Below, in pieces: positions 38,719 through 49,669 of a DNA stretch of 64,000 nt. The stretch comes from Acidimicrobiaceae bacterium (GTDB taxonomy: Bacteria > Actinomycetota > Acidimicrobiia > Acidimicrobiales > Ilumatobacteraceae): NCBI GenBank assembly GCA_016722025.1, contig JADKGZ010000001.1, positions 558,001-622,000 on the forward strand, given 5' to 3'. The notes beneath the pieces were generated by a model that did not search any database, was not told the DNA's origin, and saw only the letters and a list, made by a program, of their open reading frames with translations. Position 1 is the first letter of the stretch. Every line of letters starts with the position of its first letter. The position numbers were made by a program, and so were the translations under genes.

Positions 38719-39993
38719 TCATGCAGCGGAGGCTTCGCCGATCTCGCTGCCGTCGGGGCGGTATGTGTGCCAGATGCCGGTGACGTCGCGGCGCACTCGG
38801 TAGCCGCCGTTCTTGTGTCGATCGTGCCGTGGGCACATTGGGCCGCCGTTCGTCGGCGCGGTGACGCCTCCGTGTTGCCAGTCGTGAGTGTGGTCGGCGT
38901 CGCAGCGCCCGGCCGGGGTGGCACACCCCGGCCAGATACATCGGGGCGAGTGCAACATCACCGCCGCGCGTGCTGCTCCGGTGAAGAGCCGCCGTCGGCG
39001 ACCAAGATCGATCACGTTGCCGGCACTGTCCACCACTACCCGGCGAACATGGCCCAGCAACGCTGCCTGCACCGCCTGCACCGGGTCGACCAGCACACCC
39101 GACACGGTCTCACTGCGCCGATGCTCGAACGGCGTCGGCATCTCGCCGAGCCGCGGGGCCAAGTCGAGCTCGGCCAGCGCAGCCTCGAACGTGGTGATGT
39201 CCATGACGATGTTCAGCGTCGGTTCGGGCAACTTCGCATCCACCGGCTGACCGGCTGCTGTGCGGAAGATTGCCATCAGCGCATCCCAACGACGCTGGCT
39301 CTCGGTACGCGGCAGCGGGGCCGACGGCGCGCCAGCCTCGACGAGTGCCGTTGCTTGGTCGGCATCGCTCATGAACTCGGCCTGGGAGAAGGCATCCCAG
39401 ATCTCCTGCATCTCGGCTGTGTCGAGCGCGCCACCTTGGCCGGTGAGATAACCGACCCCGTCGCGTTCGCGCAACGATGCGTGACGCGACTCGTGCACCG
39501 CCTCAGCGTCGCGATGCGCGCCATCGGTGTCGGCCAACAACTCCCAGCGGCGCACGCAGCGGTGAAAGTCGGAGTACTGCAACTGGCGGGCGAAGCCCAA
39601 CAGCAGGTCGGCATGCTCCACGAGGTCGCTGCCGCAGCGTGGGTTCGCTCGCGCGCGAGCAAGATCGTGCACTTGGGCAACGCCGACCTCGCCGTTGCCC
39701 AACGCATCGACCACGTGGGGCAGGTCGGCCAGCAGCCGACCGGTGCGCAACCGGTGGGTGACGTCGCCCTCGGACCAGCGCAGCTCGGCGCGCAACAACG
39801 CCCGCACGGAGGAGTGGCCATCGGCCTTGAACCCGGCCGATTCCGCCAACGCAACGACGGTCAACGACAGCTCGGCTTCCAGACGACGATGTGCGGCCTC
39901 GAGTTCGCGCAACCGCGCCACCTGATCGGCATAGGGCAACGACCCCACCTCGGCAGCCACAGAGGCACCAGAGAACGCAACCGACCCTTCCAT
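38719..39993 (-). CDS. DUF222/HNH endonuclease domain protein (13E12-repeat family), LexA-box promoter
   Basis: 424 residues from ATG 39993. The long helical DUF222 part (LREREGVGYLTGQ-type region, TAEMQEIWDAF) is followed by a C-terminal HNH nuclease: PRCIWPGCATPAGRCDADHTHDWQHGG, then MCPRHDRHKNGGYR, with two Cys pairs and the catalytic DHxxxW-like His. This is the REP13E12 protein family of mycobacteria, known there to be preceded by SOS boxes and to serve as a prophage attachment locus. The predicted transcript begins at or next to the ATG, so the mRNA may be leaderless. The frame is open 51 codons further, but that part lies across the promoter. Confidence 0.85.
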   Translation of the reverse strand: MEGSVAFSGASVAAEVGSLPYADQVARLRELEAAHRRLEAELSLTVVALAESAGFKADGHSSVRALLRAELRWSEGDVTHRLRTGRLLADLPHVVDALGNGEVGVAQVHDLARARANPRCGSDLVEHADLLLGFARQLQYSDFHRCVRRWELLADTDGAHRDAEAVHESRHASLRERDGVGYLTGQGGALDTAEMQEIWDAFSQAEFMSDADQATALVEAGAPSAPLPRTESQRRWDALMAIFRTAAGQPVDAKLPEPTLNIVMDITTFEAALAELDLAPRLGEMPTPFEHRRSETVSGVLVDPVQAVQAALLGHVRRVVVDSAGNVIDLGRRRRLFTGAARAAVMLHSPRCIWPGCATPAGRCDADHTHDWQHGGVTAPTNGGPMCPRHDRHKNGGYRVRRDVTGIWHTYRPDGSEIGEASAA

Positions 39994-39999
39994 CTGGAC

Positions 40000-40028
40000 A
40001 TGGTATCGAACATATGTTCGATATGCAA
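40000..40028 (-). promoter_or_regulatory. LexA (SOS) box inside the DUF222/HNH promoter
   Basis: Bases 40004-40023 form the perfect palindrome TATCGAACATATGTTCGATA, containing the actinobacterial LexA consensus TCGAAC-N4-GTTCGA. On the minus strand TTGCAT (40023-40028) and TACCAT (40000-40005) flank exactly 17 bases, so the box fills the space between -35 and -10. LexA bound here would block RNA polymerase until DNA damage. The divergent methylase gene starts 78 bases away and may share the control. Confidence 0.85.
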
Positions 40029-40100
40029 CCTCATTGACGGAGAAATCTTGCTGGTCACCGCCAGCACCTACGATGCTCGGCGTGATGGCGCGGGGGCTTG

Positions 40101-40793
40101 ATGGCTGACGAGTTGGATGTGTTGCTGGACAAGGTCGGCGATGCATCGTTGCGCGCCCAGCTGCGCGGCGAGATCGACAAGGTGCGCGCCAAGCGCACGT
40201 TCGGGTTGGTGTTCGAGTCGCACCTGCCCGAGCGGGTACGACTGCCCGAACACCCGGTGCGCCGCGGCACCAAGGTGGTCCGCCGCGCCGACAAGCACGG
40301 CGACACGATGAAGGTCACGGCCGTGCGCCGAAACCAGGCCACCGTCGAACTGCCCGAGGGTGGCAGAGAGACGATTCCGTTGGACGACTTGGTCGTGGTC
40401 GCCGAGTTCGGTGAGCCGGTGTACCCCGGCCTCACCCGCCTGGGCAGCATCGACCGCGGCGGCGACAAGCCGGCTCACCTGGTGATCAACACCGAGAACC
40501 ACCACGCGCTGGAGATGCTGCAGTTCACCCATGCCGGCACGGTCGACTGCATCTACATCGACCCGCCGTACAACACCGGCGCCAAGGACTGGAAGTACGA
40601 CAACAACTCCGTCGACAACGAAGACGCCTACCGCCACAGCAAGTACGTACGCATCGAATCGATCGTGAAAGTGGGCGACACTCTGCGCGTGCTCGACCTC
40701 CACGACCCAGGCGTGCGTGCCGCAGTCATGGAGTTCGACGGCGCCCAAGTAGCAGCCCTGTACGAAGGCGACCTGGCGCGCGAGTATCGGTAA
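40101..40793 (+). pseudogene. Type III restriction-modification methyltransferase (mod), internally deleted
   Basis: 230 residues remain of a protein normally well over 500. The N-terminal part is intact (MADELDVLLDKVGDASLRAQ, ENHHALEMLQFTHAGTVDCI) up to motif IV YIDPPYNTG and KDWKYDNN...DAYRHSK. The sequence then jumps to an unrelated-looking end (SIVKVGDTLRVLDLHDPGV...). The region with the AdoMet motif (FxGxG-type), expected downstream in this class, is missing. It should therefore be inactive for methylation. No res gene is present. Confidence 0.7.
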
Positions 40794-40816
40794 GCGGGCT
40801 TCGGCCGGACTCGCCG

Positions 40817-41245
40817 TCAGTCGAGACCGATGAGTTCGTAGCTCACTCCGAGCAGGTCGTAGGTGCGTTTGGCGCGCATATCGCGTGTCAGCAGTACGCA
40901 CTCGTTGATGCGCGCTGCCTCGCCCACCAACGCGTCGTAGATGGCGCCACCGGCGATGCCGACTGTGCCGAGGCGACGCAGCAAACCAGCCGACGACGTG
41001 TCATCGAGCCAATACACGGTTGGGAACACTCGGCCGATCAGTTCGCCAGCGATCGTCGCCTCGATACTCAGCTGGCCAGGCATTCTGGTGAGGACCGACA
41101 TGGTCTCAAAGGCTGCGTGGCCAGCCAAACCCGGCCGACGAGCTTGGACTGCTCGACGACAGATTTCATGCGCGGCATGCGCCGCATCGAGCGCCGCGAT
41201 GGCGACGCTGGTGTCGACGGCGTACCGCCTAGCGCTGGTCGGCAT
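40817..41245 (-). CDS. vapC: PIN-domain toxin VapC
   Basis: 142 residues from ATG 41245, overlapping the antitoxin gene by 17 bases. Acidic PIN residues are in RYAVDTSVAIAALD (Asp), AAFETMSVLTR (Glu), GAIYDALVGEAA (Asp) and LLTRDMRAKRTY (Asp). These coordinate Mg/Mn for RNA cleavage. An upstream start at 41269 is possible. It pairs with the AbrB-type antitoxin directly upstream. Confidence 0.85.
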   Translation of the reverse strand: MPTSARRYAVDTSVAIAALDAAHAAHEICRRAVQARRPGLAGHAAFETMSVLTRMPGQLSIEATIAGELIGRVFPTVYWLDDTSSAGLLRRLGTVGIAGGAIYDALVGEAARINECVLLTRDMRAKRTYDLLGVSYELIGLD

Positions 41246-41474
41246 CGCGCCACCGTTGCACATCCGCATCGGTGATGGCTGGGCCGTCGCCGCGCTCGAT
41301 CACCGGCCACCCGTCGACTTCGGCCACCCGTCGACCCCGGGAGCGAACAGGAACCAGTCGAATCGCATCACCGTCAACTTCGACCTCGACCTCGGCATCA
41401 GCGCCCAGGGAGAGTCGGTCGCGAATGTCCTTCGGGATGACAACCCGGCCAGCGCGATCAATCGATACCACCAT
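41229..41474 (-). CDS. vapB: AbrB/MazE-type antitoxin VapB
   Basis: About 81 residues starting MVVSIDRAGRVVIPKDIRDRLSLG, the swapped-hairpin AbrB DNA-binding fold, followed by a toxin-binding tail rich in charged residues (VIERGDGPAITDADVQRWRD). TAGAAT at 41482-41487 lies seven bases before the ATG at 41474, so a leaderless transcript from this start is likely. Starts at 41483 and 41495 are also in frame. VapB-VapC complexes typically repress their own promoter. Confidence 0.85.
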   Translation of the reverse strand: MVVSIDRAGRVVIPKDIRDRLSLGADAEVEVEVDGDAIRLVPVRSRGRRVAEVDGWPVIERGDGPAITDADVQRWRDADQR

Positions 41475-41518
41475 GGATGCCATTCTACCATTCATGCCAA
41501 TCGGAAGCGTGCAAAACG

Positions 41519-41555
41519 GCAACGACCCGGCCCCACGAGGGGACCGGGTCGCTGC
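41519..41555 (-). terminator. Intrinsic terminator after fusA
   Basis: GCGACCCGGTCCCC and GGGGCCGGGTCGTTGC pair across a short TCGT loop, followed by CGTTTTGC on the minus strand. It lies 18 bases beyond the fusA stop and shows that fusA is transcribed apart from tuf in this sequence. Confidence 0.75.
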
Positions 41556-41572
41556 AACAACTGCGGTTGCGA

Positions 41573-43672
<2,100 letters not shown>

Positions 43673-43766
43673 CTCTGTGTCTCTCTACTCTCGTCGTCTT
43701 GTCGTTCGTCGTGCTGCGATTCTTGGGGCGCGCAACGACCGAAAACGGCCGAGTGCACGGCTCGCA

Positions 43767-43798
43767 ATGCTATCGGGGGCCTGCGCGAACACGACCAA
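43767..43798 (-). promoter_or_regulatory. Possible fusA promoter
   Basis: The 143 bases between fusA and the next gene contain TAGCAT (43767-43772, minus strand), the same -10 hexamer as in the infA promoter. The best -35-like element, TTGGTC (43793-43798), is 20 bases away, which is too far for a good promoter. Only the -10 is suggestive. Confidence 0.3.
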
Positions 43799-43815
43799 GT
43801 TCGCGCGACCGAGGC

Positions 43816-44568
43816 TCAGGCCCAGCCACCTGCATACGCCACGAACTGCCCAGTGGTGAACCCGCTGGTGCCATCGATGTAGGGCATGCAGAACGCCGCG
43901 CACTCGTCGACCGTGCCCAGGCGGCGCATCGGCACGGCGGCCTCGATGCGAGCGCGCACGGCGGGGTCGTCGGCGCCGGCCGCGCGCCGGAACTCGGGGA
44001 AGTCCATGAAGTTGGTGCCGATCGCATTCACCTGCACGCCGTGGCGGGCGACTTCGGCGGCGACGTTCTTCACCAACATCGTGGCGCCGGCCCGGGCCGC
44101 CGAGTACAGCGGCGCATTCGGGGTGGGTCGCGCGCCGGCCGCGCTGGTGAACACCAGCACCTGCCCGTGACCCTGGCCCACCATCACGGGCACGACAGCG
44201 CGCAGGAAGTGGAACGGCGCTTCCAGGCAACCGGCGACTGCCGTACGCAGGTCGTCGAGCGACGAGTCGAGGAACGAGCCGGTGACGATGCGGCCACTGA
44301 AGGCCACCGCGGCATCGATGCGCCCGAACTGCTGCAGCGCAGCGTGCACCAACGCCGCGGCCGCAGCAGGGTCGGCCAGATTGCGCACGCCGTCGACCAC
44401 CTCGACCGTGGCACCCGCCGCGCGCAGTTCCTCGACCAGCCCGGCGGCAGGGTTGCCGATGACCAGATCGTGCCCACGCGCTGCCAGCAGCCGGGCGATG
44501 GGCGGCCCGACGTAGAAGCCCGCATCGGCGACGAGCGCTACACGGCGGGAGGGTTCGGTTGTCGACAT
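43816..44568 (-). CDS. Halohydrin dehalogenase-like short-chain dehydrogenase
   Basis: 250 residues. The chain has an SDR fold, but the nucleotide-binding Gly motif (TGxxxGIG) is replaced by ADAGFYVGPPIA and the active site is Ser142-x12-Tyr155-x3-Arg159 (TSAAGARPTPNAPLYSAARAGA). Arg in place of the SDR Lys, with exactly S-x12-Y-x3-R, is the catalytic triad of halohydrin dehalogenases. In the second family motif, T-x4-F/Y-x-G, Tyr19 and Gly21 match but the Thr is Ala14. The end RRLGTVDECAAF...TGQFVAYAGGWA also resembles that family. Such enzymes eliminate halide from vicinal haloalcohols to form epoxides. A plain SDR of other function is the alternative. Confidence 0.65.
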   Translation of the reverse strand: MSTTEPSRRVALVADAGFYVGPPIARLLAARGHDLVIGNPAAGLVEELRAAGATVEVVDGVRNLADPAAAAALVHAALQQFGRIDAAVAFSGRIVTGSFLDSSLDDLRTAVAGCLEAPFHFLRAVVPVMVGQGHGQVLVFTSAAGARPTPNAPLYSAARAGATMLVKNVAAEVARHGVQVNAIGTNFMDFPEFRRAAGADDPAVRARIEAAVPMRRLGTVDECAAFCMPYIDGTSGFTTGQFVAYAGGWA

Positions 44569-44639
44569 CGACTCATTCAAACAATTGACATGATTGGTGT
44601 CAACTTGTCGCCTGCGCTCGTCGTACGGCCAGGCCTCGG

Positions 44640-45917
44640 CTAGGCCGGCATGGCGGCGAGACTGGCGAGCACTGCTTCGGCGGTGCGTCGCCCACTGAAC
44701 AAAGCACCCTGGATGGACGGCGTGTCGCGGTGGTCCCCGCACACGAACAGGCCATCGCCCAGCGACACGCGACGCTTGGGCGCGAACGGAGGTTGCGAGT
44801 CGGGCTGGCCGTGCTCGATCGAGTCGGTGCGCAGCACTCGCCACTGATCGACCTGCGCGCCCCACCAGGTGCGCAGCTGCGCACGCACCGCATCGGGTAG
44901 CTGCGCCGGATCGCCGTCGGCGGCAGGGCAGGCGGCGGCGATGAGCGCCTGGCCCGTCGGCGCGTAGTGAGGTGACACGTTGCTCATCACAGCAACGTTC
45001 AGCGCCGGGCCGACGAGCGTGCCGTCGAGCACGATCAGCTTCTGCGACACCGGCGGGGCCGCCGCCGCGAACCACACGCACGACACCTTCCGCGATGCCG
45101 GCGCAGCGACATGGTGCTCGCGCAGCAGCTGCGCGGCGGCCGGGCCCTCCGTCGCGACGACCACGCAAGGCGCCCGTGCCACGCGGCCGTCGGCCAGGTG
45201 CACCGCACCGGGGGCAACGGCCGCCACCGGGGAGCTCAACTGCACCGTGCCCGGCGCAAGCCGAGCAGCCAGCTGATCGGGCAGCGCTTGCATGCCCAGC
45301 GCCGGCACCACCGAGTCGCCGACGGCGAGGCAGCGCAGGATGACGTCGGCCATTCGGCGGCTGGCGGTGAGGTGCACGTCGAGCTGGATGCCACCCAGCA
45401 GCGGCCGGAAGAAGCGATCGATCATGCGCGTGCTGAACCCGATGTCGCGCAGCGCCGTGAGGGTGCTGACGTCGTCGCCGCGCAGCAGCGCCACCGGGTC
45501 GGCCTTGCGCAGCCGATGCAGCAGGCCCGCCAAGCGCACCTTGTCGGTGAGGCTGCCGACCGGGGCGAGCGCGCTGGAGAGCAGCATCGCCGGCCGGCGA
45601 GTGGGATCGCCGAGCGAGTACATCCGCTTGCCCAACCACACCATCGAGCCCGGGTCGAACGCACACGGCCGAAGCGCGGCCAGATCGACCTGACGGCGCA
45701 CCTCCGGGTAGGCGGTGAGCAACACCTGGAAGCCACGATCGAGCCGGAAGCCCTCGACGACATCGGTGCGCACCCGGCCCCCGACCCCATCGCCGGCCTC
45801 GAGCACCGTCACCGCACGACCGGCCTCCTGCAGCGCGCGAGCGGCGGCCAACCCGGCAAGGCCGGCGCCGACGACGACGACATCGAGGTGCTCGGGCAGT
45901 TCGCGAGTGATGGCCAT
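44640..45917 (-). CDS. FAD-dependent amine oxidase/protoporphyrinogen oxidase-like protein
   Basis: 425 residues. The Rossmann motif VVVVGAGLAGLAAARAL is followed by VLEAGDGVGGRVRTD, typical of the amine oxidase family. The C-terminal FAD motif is LFVCGDHRDTPSIQGALFSGRRTAEAV. It is close in outline to the uncharacterised flavoproteins of plants and bacteria that are annotated as PPO-like. The substrate is unknown. It ends 71 bases before the halohydrin dehalogenase-like gene on the same strand and may be co-transcribed. Confidence 0.75.
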   Translation of the reverse strand: MAITRELPEHLDVVVVGAGLAGLAAARALQEAGRAVTVLEAGDGVGGRVRTDVVEGFRLDRGFQVLLTAYPEVRRQVDLAALRPCAFDPGSMVWLGKRMYSLGDPTRRPAMLLSSALAPVGSLTDKVRLAGLLHRLRKADPVALLRGDDVSTLTALRDIGFSTRMIDRFFRPLLGGIQLDVHLTASRRMADVILRCLAVGDSVVPALGMQALPDQLAARLAPGTVQLSSPVAAVAPGAVHLADGRVARAPCVVVATEGPAAAQLLREHHVAAPASRKVSCVWFAAAAPPVSQKLIVLDGTLVGPALNVAVMSNVSPHYAPTGQALIAAACPAADGDPAQLPDAVRAQLRTWWGAQVDQWRVLRTDSIEHGQPDSQPPFAPKRRVSLGDGLFVCGDHRDTPSIQGALFSGRRTAEAVLASLAAMPA

Positions 45918-46020
45918 GCGCCGCCGAACCTACCCGTGCGGCGAGGCCGGGATGCGACGGCACGCGTCACATCCACCCGGCTCGTGCGATCTCCTCGTTC
46001 CCCGCCACAATGGCCGCTAC

Positions 46021-47757
46021 ATGTTGCTACGACTCCTGCGCACGCACCTTCGGCGCTACCGCTCGTTGCTGATCGCGGTGGTGCTGCTGCAGGCGGCGCA
46101 GACCGCGGCGGCACTGACGCTTCCCACGCTCAACGCCGACATCATCGACAAGGGCGTTGCCACCGGCGACACCGGCTACATCTGGCGCCACGGTGGGCTG
46201 ATGCTGCTGGTCAGCCTGGTGCAGATCGCGTTCTCCATCGCCGCCATCTACTACGGGTCGAAGGTGGCCACCGGCTTCGGGCGCGACGTTCGCGGCGCGC
46301 TGTTCCATCAGGTCACCGAGTTCTCCGCCCGCGAAGTCACCCAGTTCGGGCCGCCGACGTTGATCACCCGCGTCACCAACGACGCGCAACAGGTGCAGAC
46401 GCTCGTACAGATGACGTGCACCCTGCTCATCGCCGCACCGCTCACGGCTGCCGGTGGCCTGGTGATGGCGCTGCGTGAAGACGTGCAGCTGACGTGGATC
46501 CTGGCAGTCGCGATCCCCGTGCTGGTGCTCTCCATCGGCACGGTCATCTACAACATGGTGCCCACCTTCCGGCGCATGCAGGAGCGAACCGACGAGATCA
46601 ACCGAGTGCTGCGCGAGCAGATCACCGGCATCCGCGTGGTGCGTGCATTCGTGCGTGAGCCCTACGAGACGGATCGATTCGAGGCCGGCAACGACCAGCT
46701 CACGCGAACCGCGCTGCGCGGCGGCCGGCTGATGGGCCTGATGTTCCCCACCGTGGTCATGATCGTCAACGTCTCCAGTGTCGCTGTCGTGTGGTTCGGC
46801 GCAAACAGGGTGAACGCCGGCGACCTGAAGATCGGCGCGTTGATCGCCTTCCTCACCTACCTCACGCAGATCCTGATGGCCGTGATGCTGGCCACCTACA
46901 TGGCTGCGCTGGTTCCGCGCGCCGCCGTCAGCGCCGAGCGCATCCAGGAAGTGCTCGACACGCCGTCCAGCGTCGCCGCCGCCGAGCATCCGGTGCTCGC
47001 GCTGCCACCTCACGCATCGGTCGAGTTCCGCGACGCCGGCTTCCGATATCCGGGCGCCGAGCACGCCGTGCTCTCCGACGTCACCTTCACCTGTCGCGCC
47101 GGGCAGACCATCGCCGTGATCGGCAGCACCGGCTCGGGCAAGACCACGTTGATCAGCTTGGTAGCCCGCCTGTTCGACGTCACCCAGGGTTCGGTGCTGG
47201 TGAACGGGGTCGACGTGCGCGATCTGGCCACCGACGCGCTGTGGCAACGCATCGGCCTGGTGCCGCAGCGGCCGTACCTGTTCAGCGGCACCGTGGCCAG
47301 CAACCTTCGCTACGGCAAGCCCGACGCCACCGACGACGAGCTCTGGGAGGCGCTCACGGTGGCGCAGGCCGACGACTTCGTCCGCGCGATGCCCGACGGG
47401 CTCGAGTCCCGCATCGCCCAAGGCGGCACCAACGTGTCGGGTGGCCAGCGGCAGCGCCTCGCCATCGCCCGCGCGCTGGTGCGCAAGCCGGAGGTGTACC
47501 TGTTCGACGACTCGCTGTCGGCACTCGACATGGCCACCGACGCCAGGCTGCGGGCCGCACTCACGCCCTACACACGAGACGCCGTGGTGCTGATGGTCGC
47601 CCAACGCGTCACCAGCATCAAGCACGCCGACCAGATCCTGGTGCTGGAGGACGGCGAGCCGGTGGGCCTGGGCAGCCACGACCAACTGCTGGCGAACTGT
47701 CCCACCTACGTCGAGATCGTGCAGTCGCAGCTCACCGCCGAGGAGGCGGCGGCATGA
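46021..47757 (+). CDS. Heterodimeric ABC exporter, subunit with non-catalytic ATP site
   Basis: 578 residues: six membrane helices and an ATPase domain with Walker A GSTGSGKTT and the canonical signature VSGGQRQRLAIAR. Walker B ends FDDSLSALD (Asp for Glu) and the H-loop reads MVAQRVTS (Gln for His). Both changes mark the degenerate half of TM287/288- or TmrAB-type exporters. The overlap with the next gene is ATGA. A start at the ATG 46021 is clear; upstream frame is the complement of the flavoprotein gene. Confidence 0.88.
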   Translation: MLLRLLRTHLRRYRSLLIAVVLLQAAQTAAALTLPTLNADIIDKGVATGDTGYIWRHGGLMLLVSLVQIAFSIAAIYYGSKVATGFGRDVRGALFHQVTEFSAREVTQFGPPTLITRVTNDAQQVQTLVQMTCTLLIAAPLTAAGGLVMALREDVQLTWILAVAIPVLVLSIGTVIYNMVPTFRRMQERTDEINRVLREQITGIRVVRAFVREPYETDRFEAGNDQLTRTALRGGRLMGLMFPTVVMIVNVSSVAVVWFGANRVNAGDLKIGALIAFLTYLTQILMAVMLATYMAALVPRAAVSAERIQEVLDTPSSVAAAEHPVLALPPHASVEFRDAGFRYPGAEHAVLSDVTFTCRAGQTIAVIGSTGSGKTTLISLVARLFDVTQGSVLVNGVDVRDLATDALWQRIGLVPQRPYLFSGTVASNLRYGKPDATDDELWEALTVAQADDFVRAMPDGLESRIAQGGTNVSGGQRQRLAIARALVRKPEVYLFDDSLSALDMATDARLRAALTPYTRDAVVLMVAQRVTSIKHADQILVLEDGEPVGLGSHDQLLANCPTYVEIVQSQLTAEEAAA

Positions 47758-49650
47758 CCGGCGGACACGACGACGCAGACGACGTACGCCAGCCGCCGGC
47801 ACCACCCACCAGCACCTCCGAGATGCGCGGCGGGCGGATGAACACGGTGGGCGTGCCCACCGAGAAGTCGAAGGACTTCGCCGGCTCCAGCAAGCGCCTG
47901 TTCCGCCGCCTCGGGCCAGAGCGCCCGAAGGCCTACATGGTGCTCGCGCTCGCTGTCGCCAGCGTGGCCCTGGTCGTGTCGGGCCCCAAGATCCTCGGCC
48001 ACGCCACCAACCTGATCTTCGAGGGCCTGGTGCGCCAGTCGCGCGGCGGTACCGGCATCGACTTCGCTGCGCTGCACACCACGTTGTGGTTCGCCGTCGG
48101 CCTCTACCTGCTGGGCTACCTGCTGGCCTACCTGCAGGCGTTCGTGCTGGCCGGTGTGGTGCAGCGAACCATGTACCGCCTGCGCGCCGACGTGGAGACC
48201 AAGTTGCACGCGATGCCACTGTCGTACCTCGATCGTCAGGCGCGTGGCGATCTGCTGAGCCGGGTCACCAACGACATCGACAACGTGGCCCAGAGCCTGC
48301 AGCAGTCGCTCAGCCAGCTGTTGCAGGGCGTGCTCACCATCGCCGGCACCATCGGCATGATGCTCTGGATCTCATGGCAGCTGGCCATCGTCGCAGTCGT
48401 CACCGTGCCGCTCTCGCTGCTGCTGATGAAGAAGATCGCCGGTCAATCGAAGAGTCGCTTCATCGCGCAGTGGAAGCACACCGGTGCACTCAACGCGCAG
48501 GTGGAGGAGACGTTCACCGGCCACCCGATCGTCAAGGCGTTCGGCCGCCAGCGCGAGGCCCAGGCTCGCTTCGATGCCACCAACGACAAGCTGTACGAGG
48601 CCGGCTTCGCCGCTCAGTTCATCAGCGGCTGCGTGCAGCCGGCGATGGTGATGGTCGGCAACCTCAACTACGTGGCCATCGCCGTGTTCGGTGGCCTGAA
48701 GGTGGCCAACGGCTCGCTGGGTCTCGGCGACGTGCAGGCGTTCATCCAGTACTCGCGCCAGTTCTCGCAGCCGCTCACGCAGACCGCGTCCATGGTCAAC
48801 GTGCTGCAGTCGGGCATCGCCTCCGCCGAGCGCGTGTTCGAGCTGCTCGACGCGCCCGAGCAGAGCGCTGACGCTGCCGCGACACCGAACCCGCAGCCGG
48901 CGCTGGGTCGGGTGGAGTTCCGCGACGTCTCGTTCCGCTACCGCGACGACACGCCGCTCATCGAGCACCTGTCGCTGGTGGCCGAACCGGGCCAGACCGT
49001 GGCCATCGTGGGCCCCACGGGCGCCGGCAAGACCACCCTGGTGAACCTGATCATGCGCTTCTACGAGCTCAACGGCGGCGCCATCCTGCTCGACGGCCGC
49101 GACATCTCGCAGATGCCACGCGCCGAACTGCGCGGCGAACTGGGCATGGTGCTGCAGGACACCTGGCTGTTCGGCGGCACGATCCGCGACAACATCGCCT
49201 ACGGCAACACGGAGGCCACCGAGGCAGAGATCATGGCTGCGGCCAAGGCCTGCTACGTCGATCGGTTCGTGCACTCGCTACCGCTGGGCTACGACACCGT
49301 GCTCGACGACGAGGGCAGCTCGGTGAGCGCAGGCGAGAAGCAACTGCTCACCATCGCCCGCGCGTTCCTGTCGAACCCCACCATCCTCATCCTCGACGAA
49401 GCCACCAGTTCGGTCGACACCCGCACGGAGGTGCTCATCCAGCGGGCCATGGCCAAGCTGCGCGGCGGACCGCACGAGCTTCGTCATCGCGCACCGCCTG
49501 TCCACCATCCGCGACGCCGACACGATCCTGGTGATGGACGCCGGCCGCATCGTCGAGCAAGGCTCGCATCACGACCTGCTCGTGCGCCAAGGCGCGTACT
49601 TCACGCTCTACAACGCTCAGTTCACCGGAGCCGCCGCCGAAGTGGCCTAG
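47754..49650 (+). CDS. Heterodimeric ABC exporter, catalytic subunit, with a 3' frameshift
   Basis: The partner of the preceding gene. A Gly/Asp-rich cytosolic N-terminus of about 60 residues precedes six helices. Walker A is GPTGAGKTT, Walker [11 protein letters not shown] with catalytic Glu, and the signature is degenerate ([10 protein letters not shown]). At 49470-49473 (GGACCGC) one extra C shifts the frame after AKLRGG. The correct continuation [18 protein letters not shown] and [16 protein letters not shown] lies in the next frame and ends at TAG 49650. Unrepaired, the protein loses its H-loop. Probable role: drug or lipid export. Confidence 0.85.
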
Positions 49651-49669
49651 CGCCTGCAACACTGCGGGC

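Noticed and set aside
45715..46020. Upstream extension of the ABC exporter gene beginning at 46021
   Set aside because: It overlaps the start of the flavoprotein gene on the other strand and is Ser/Arg/Pro-rich; the family start is the ATG at 46021.
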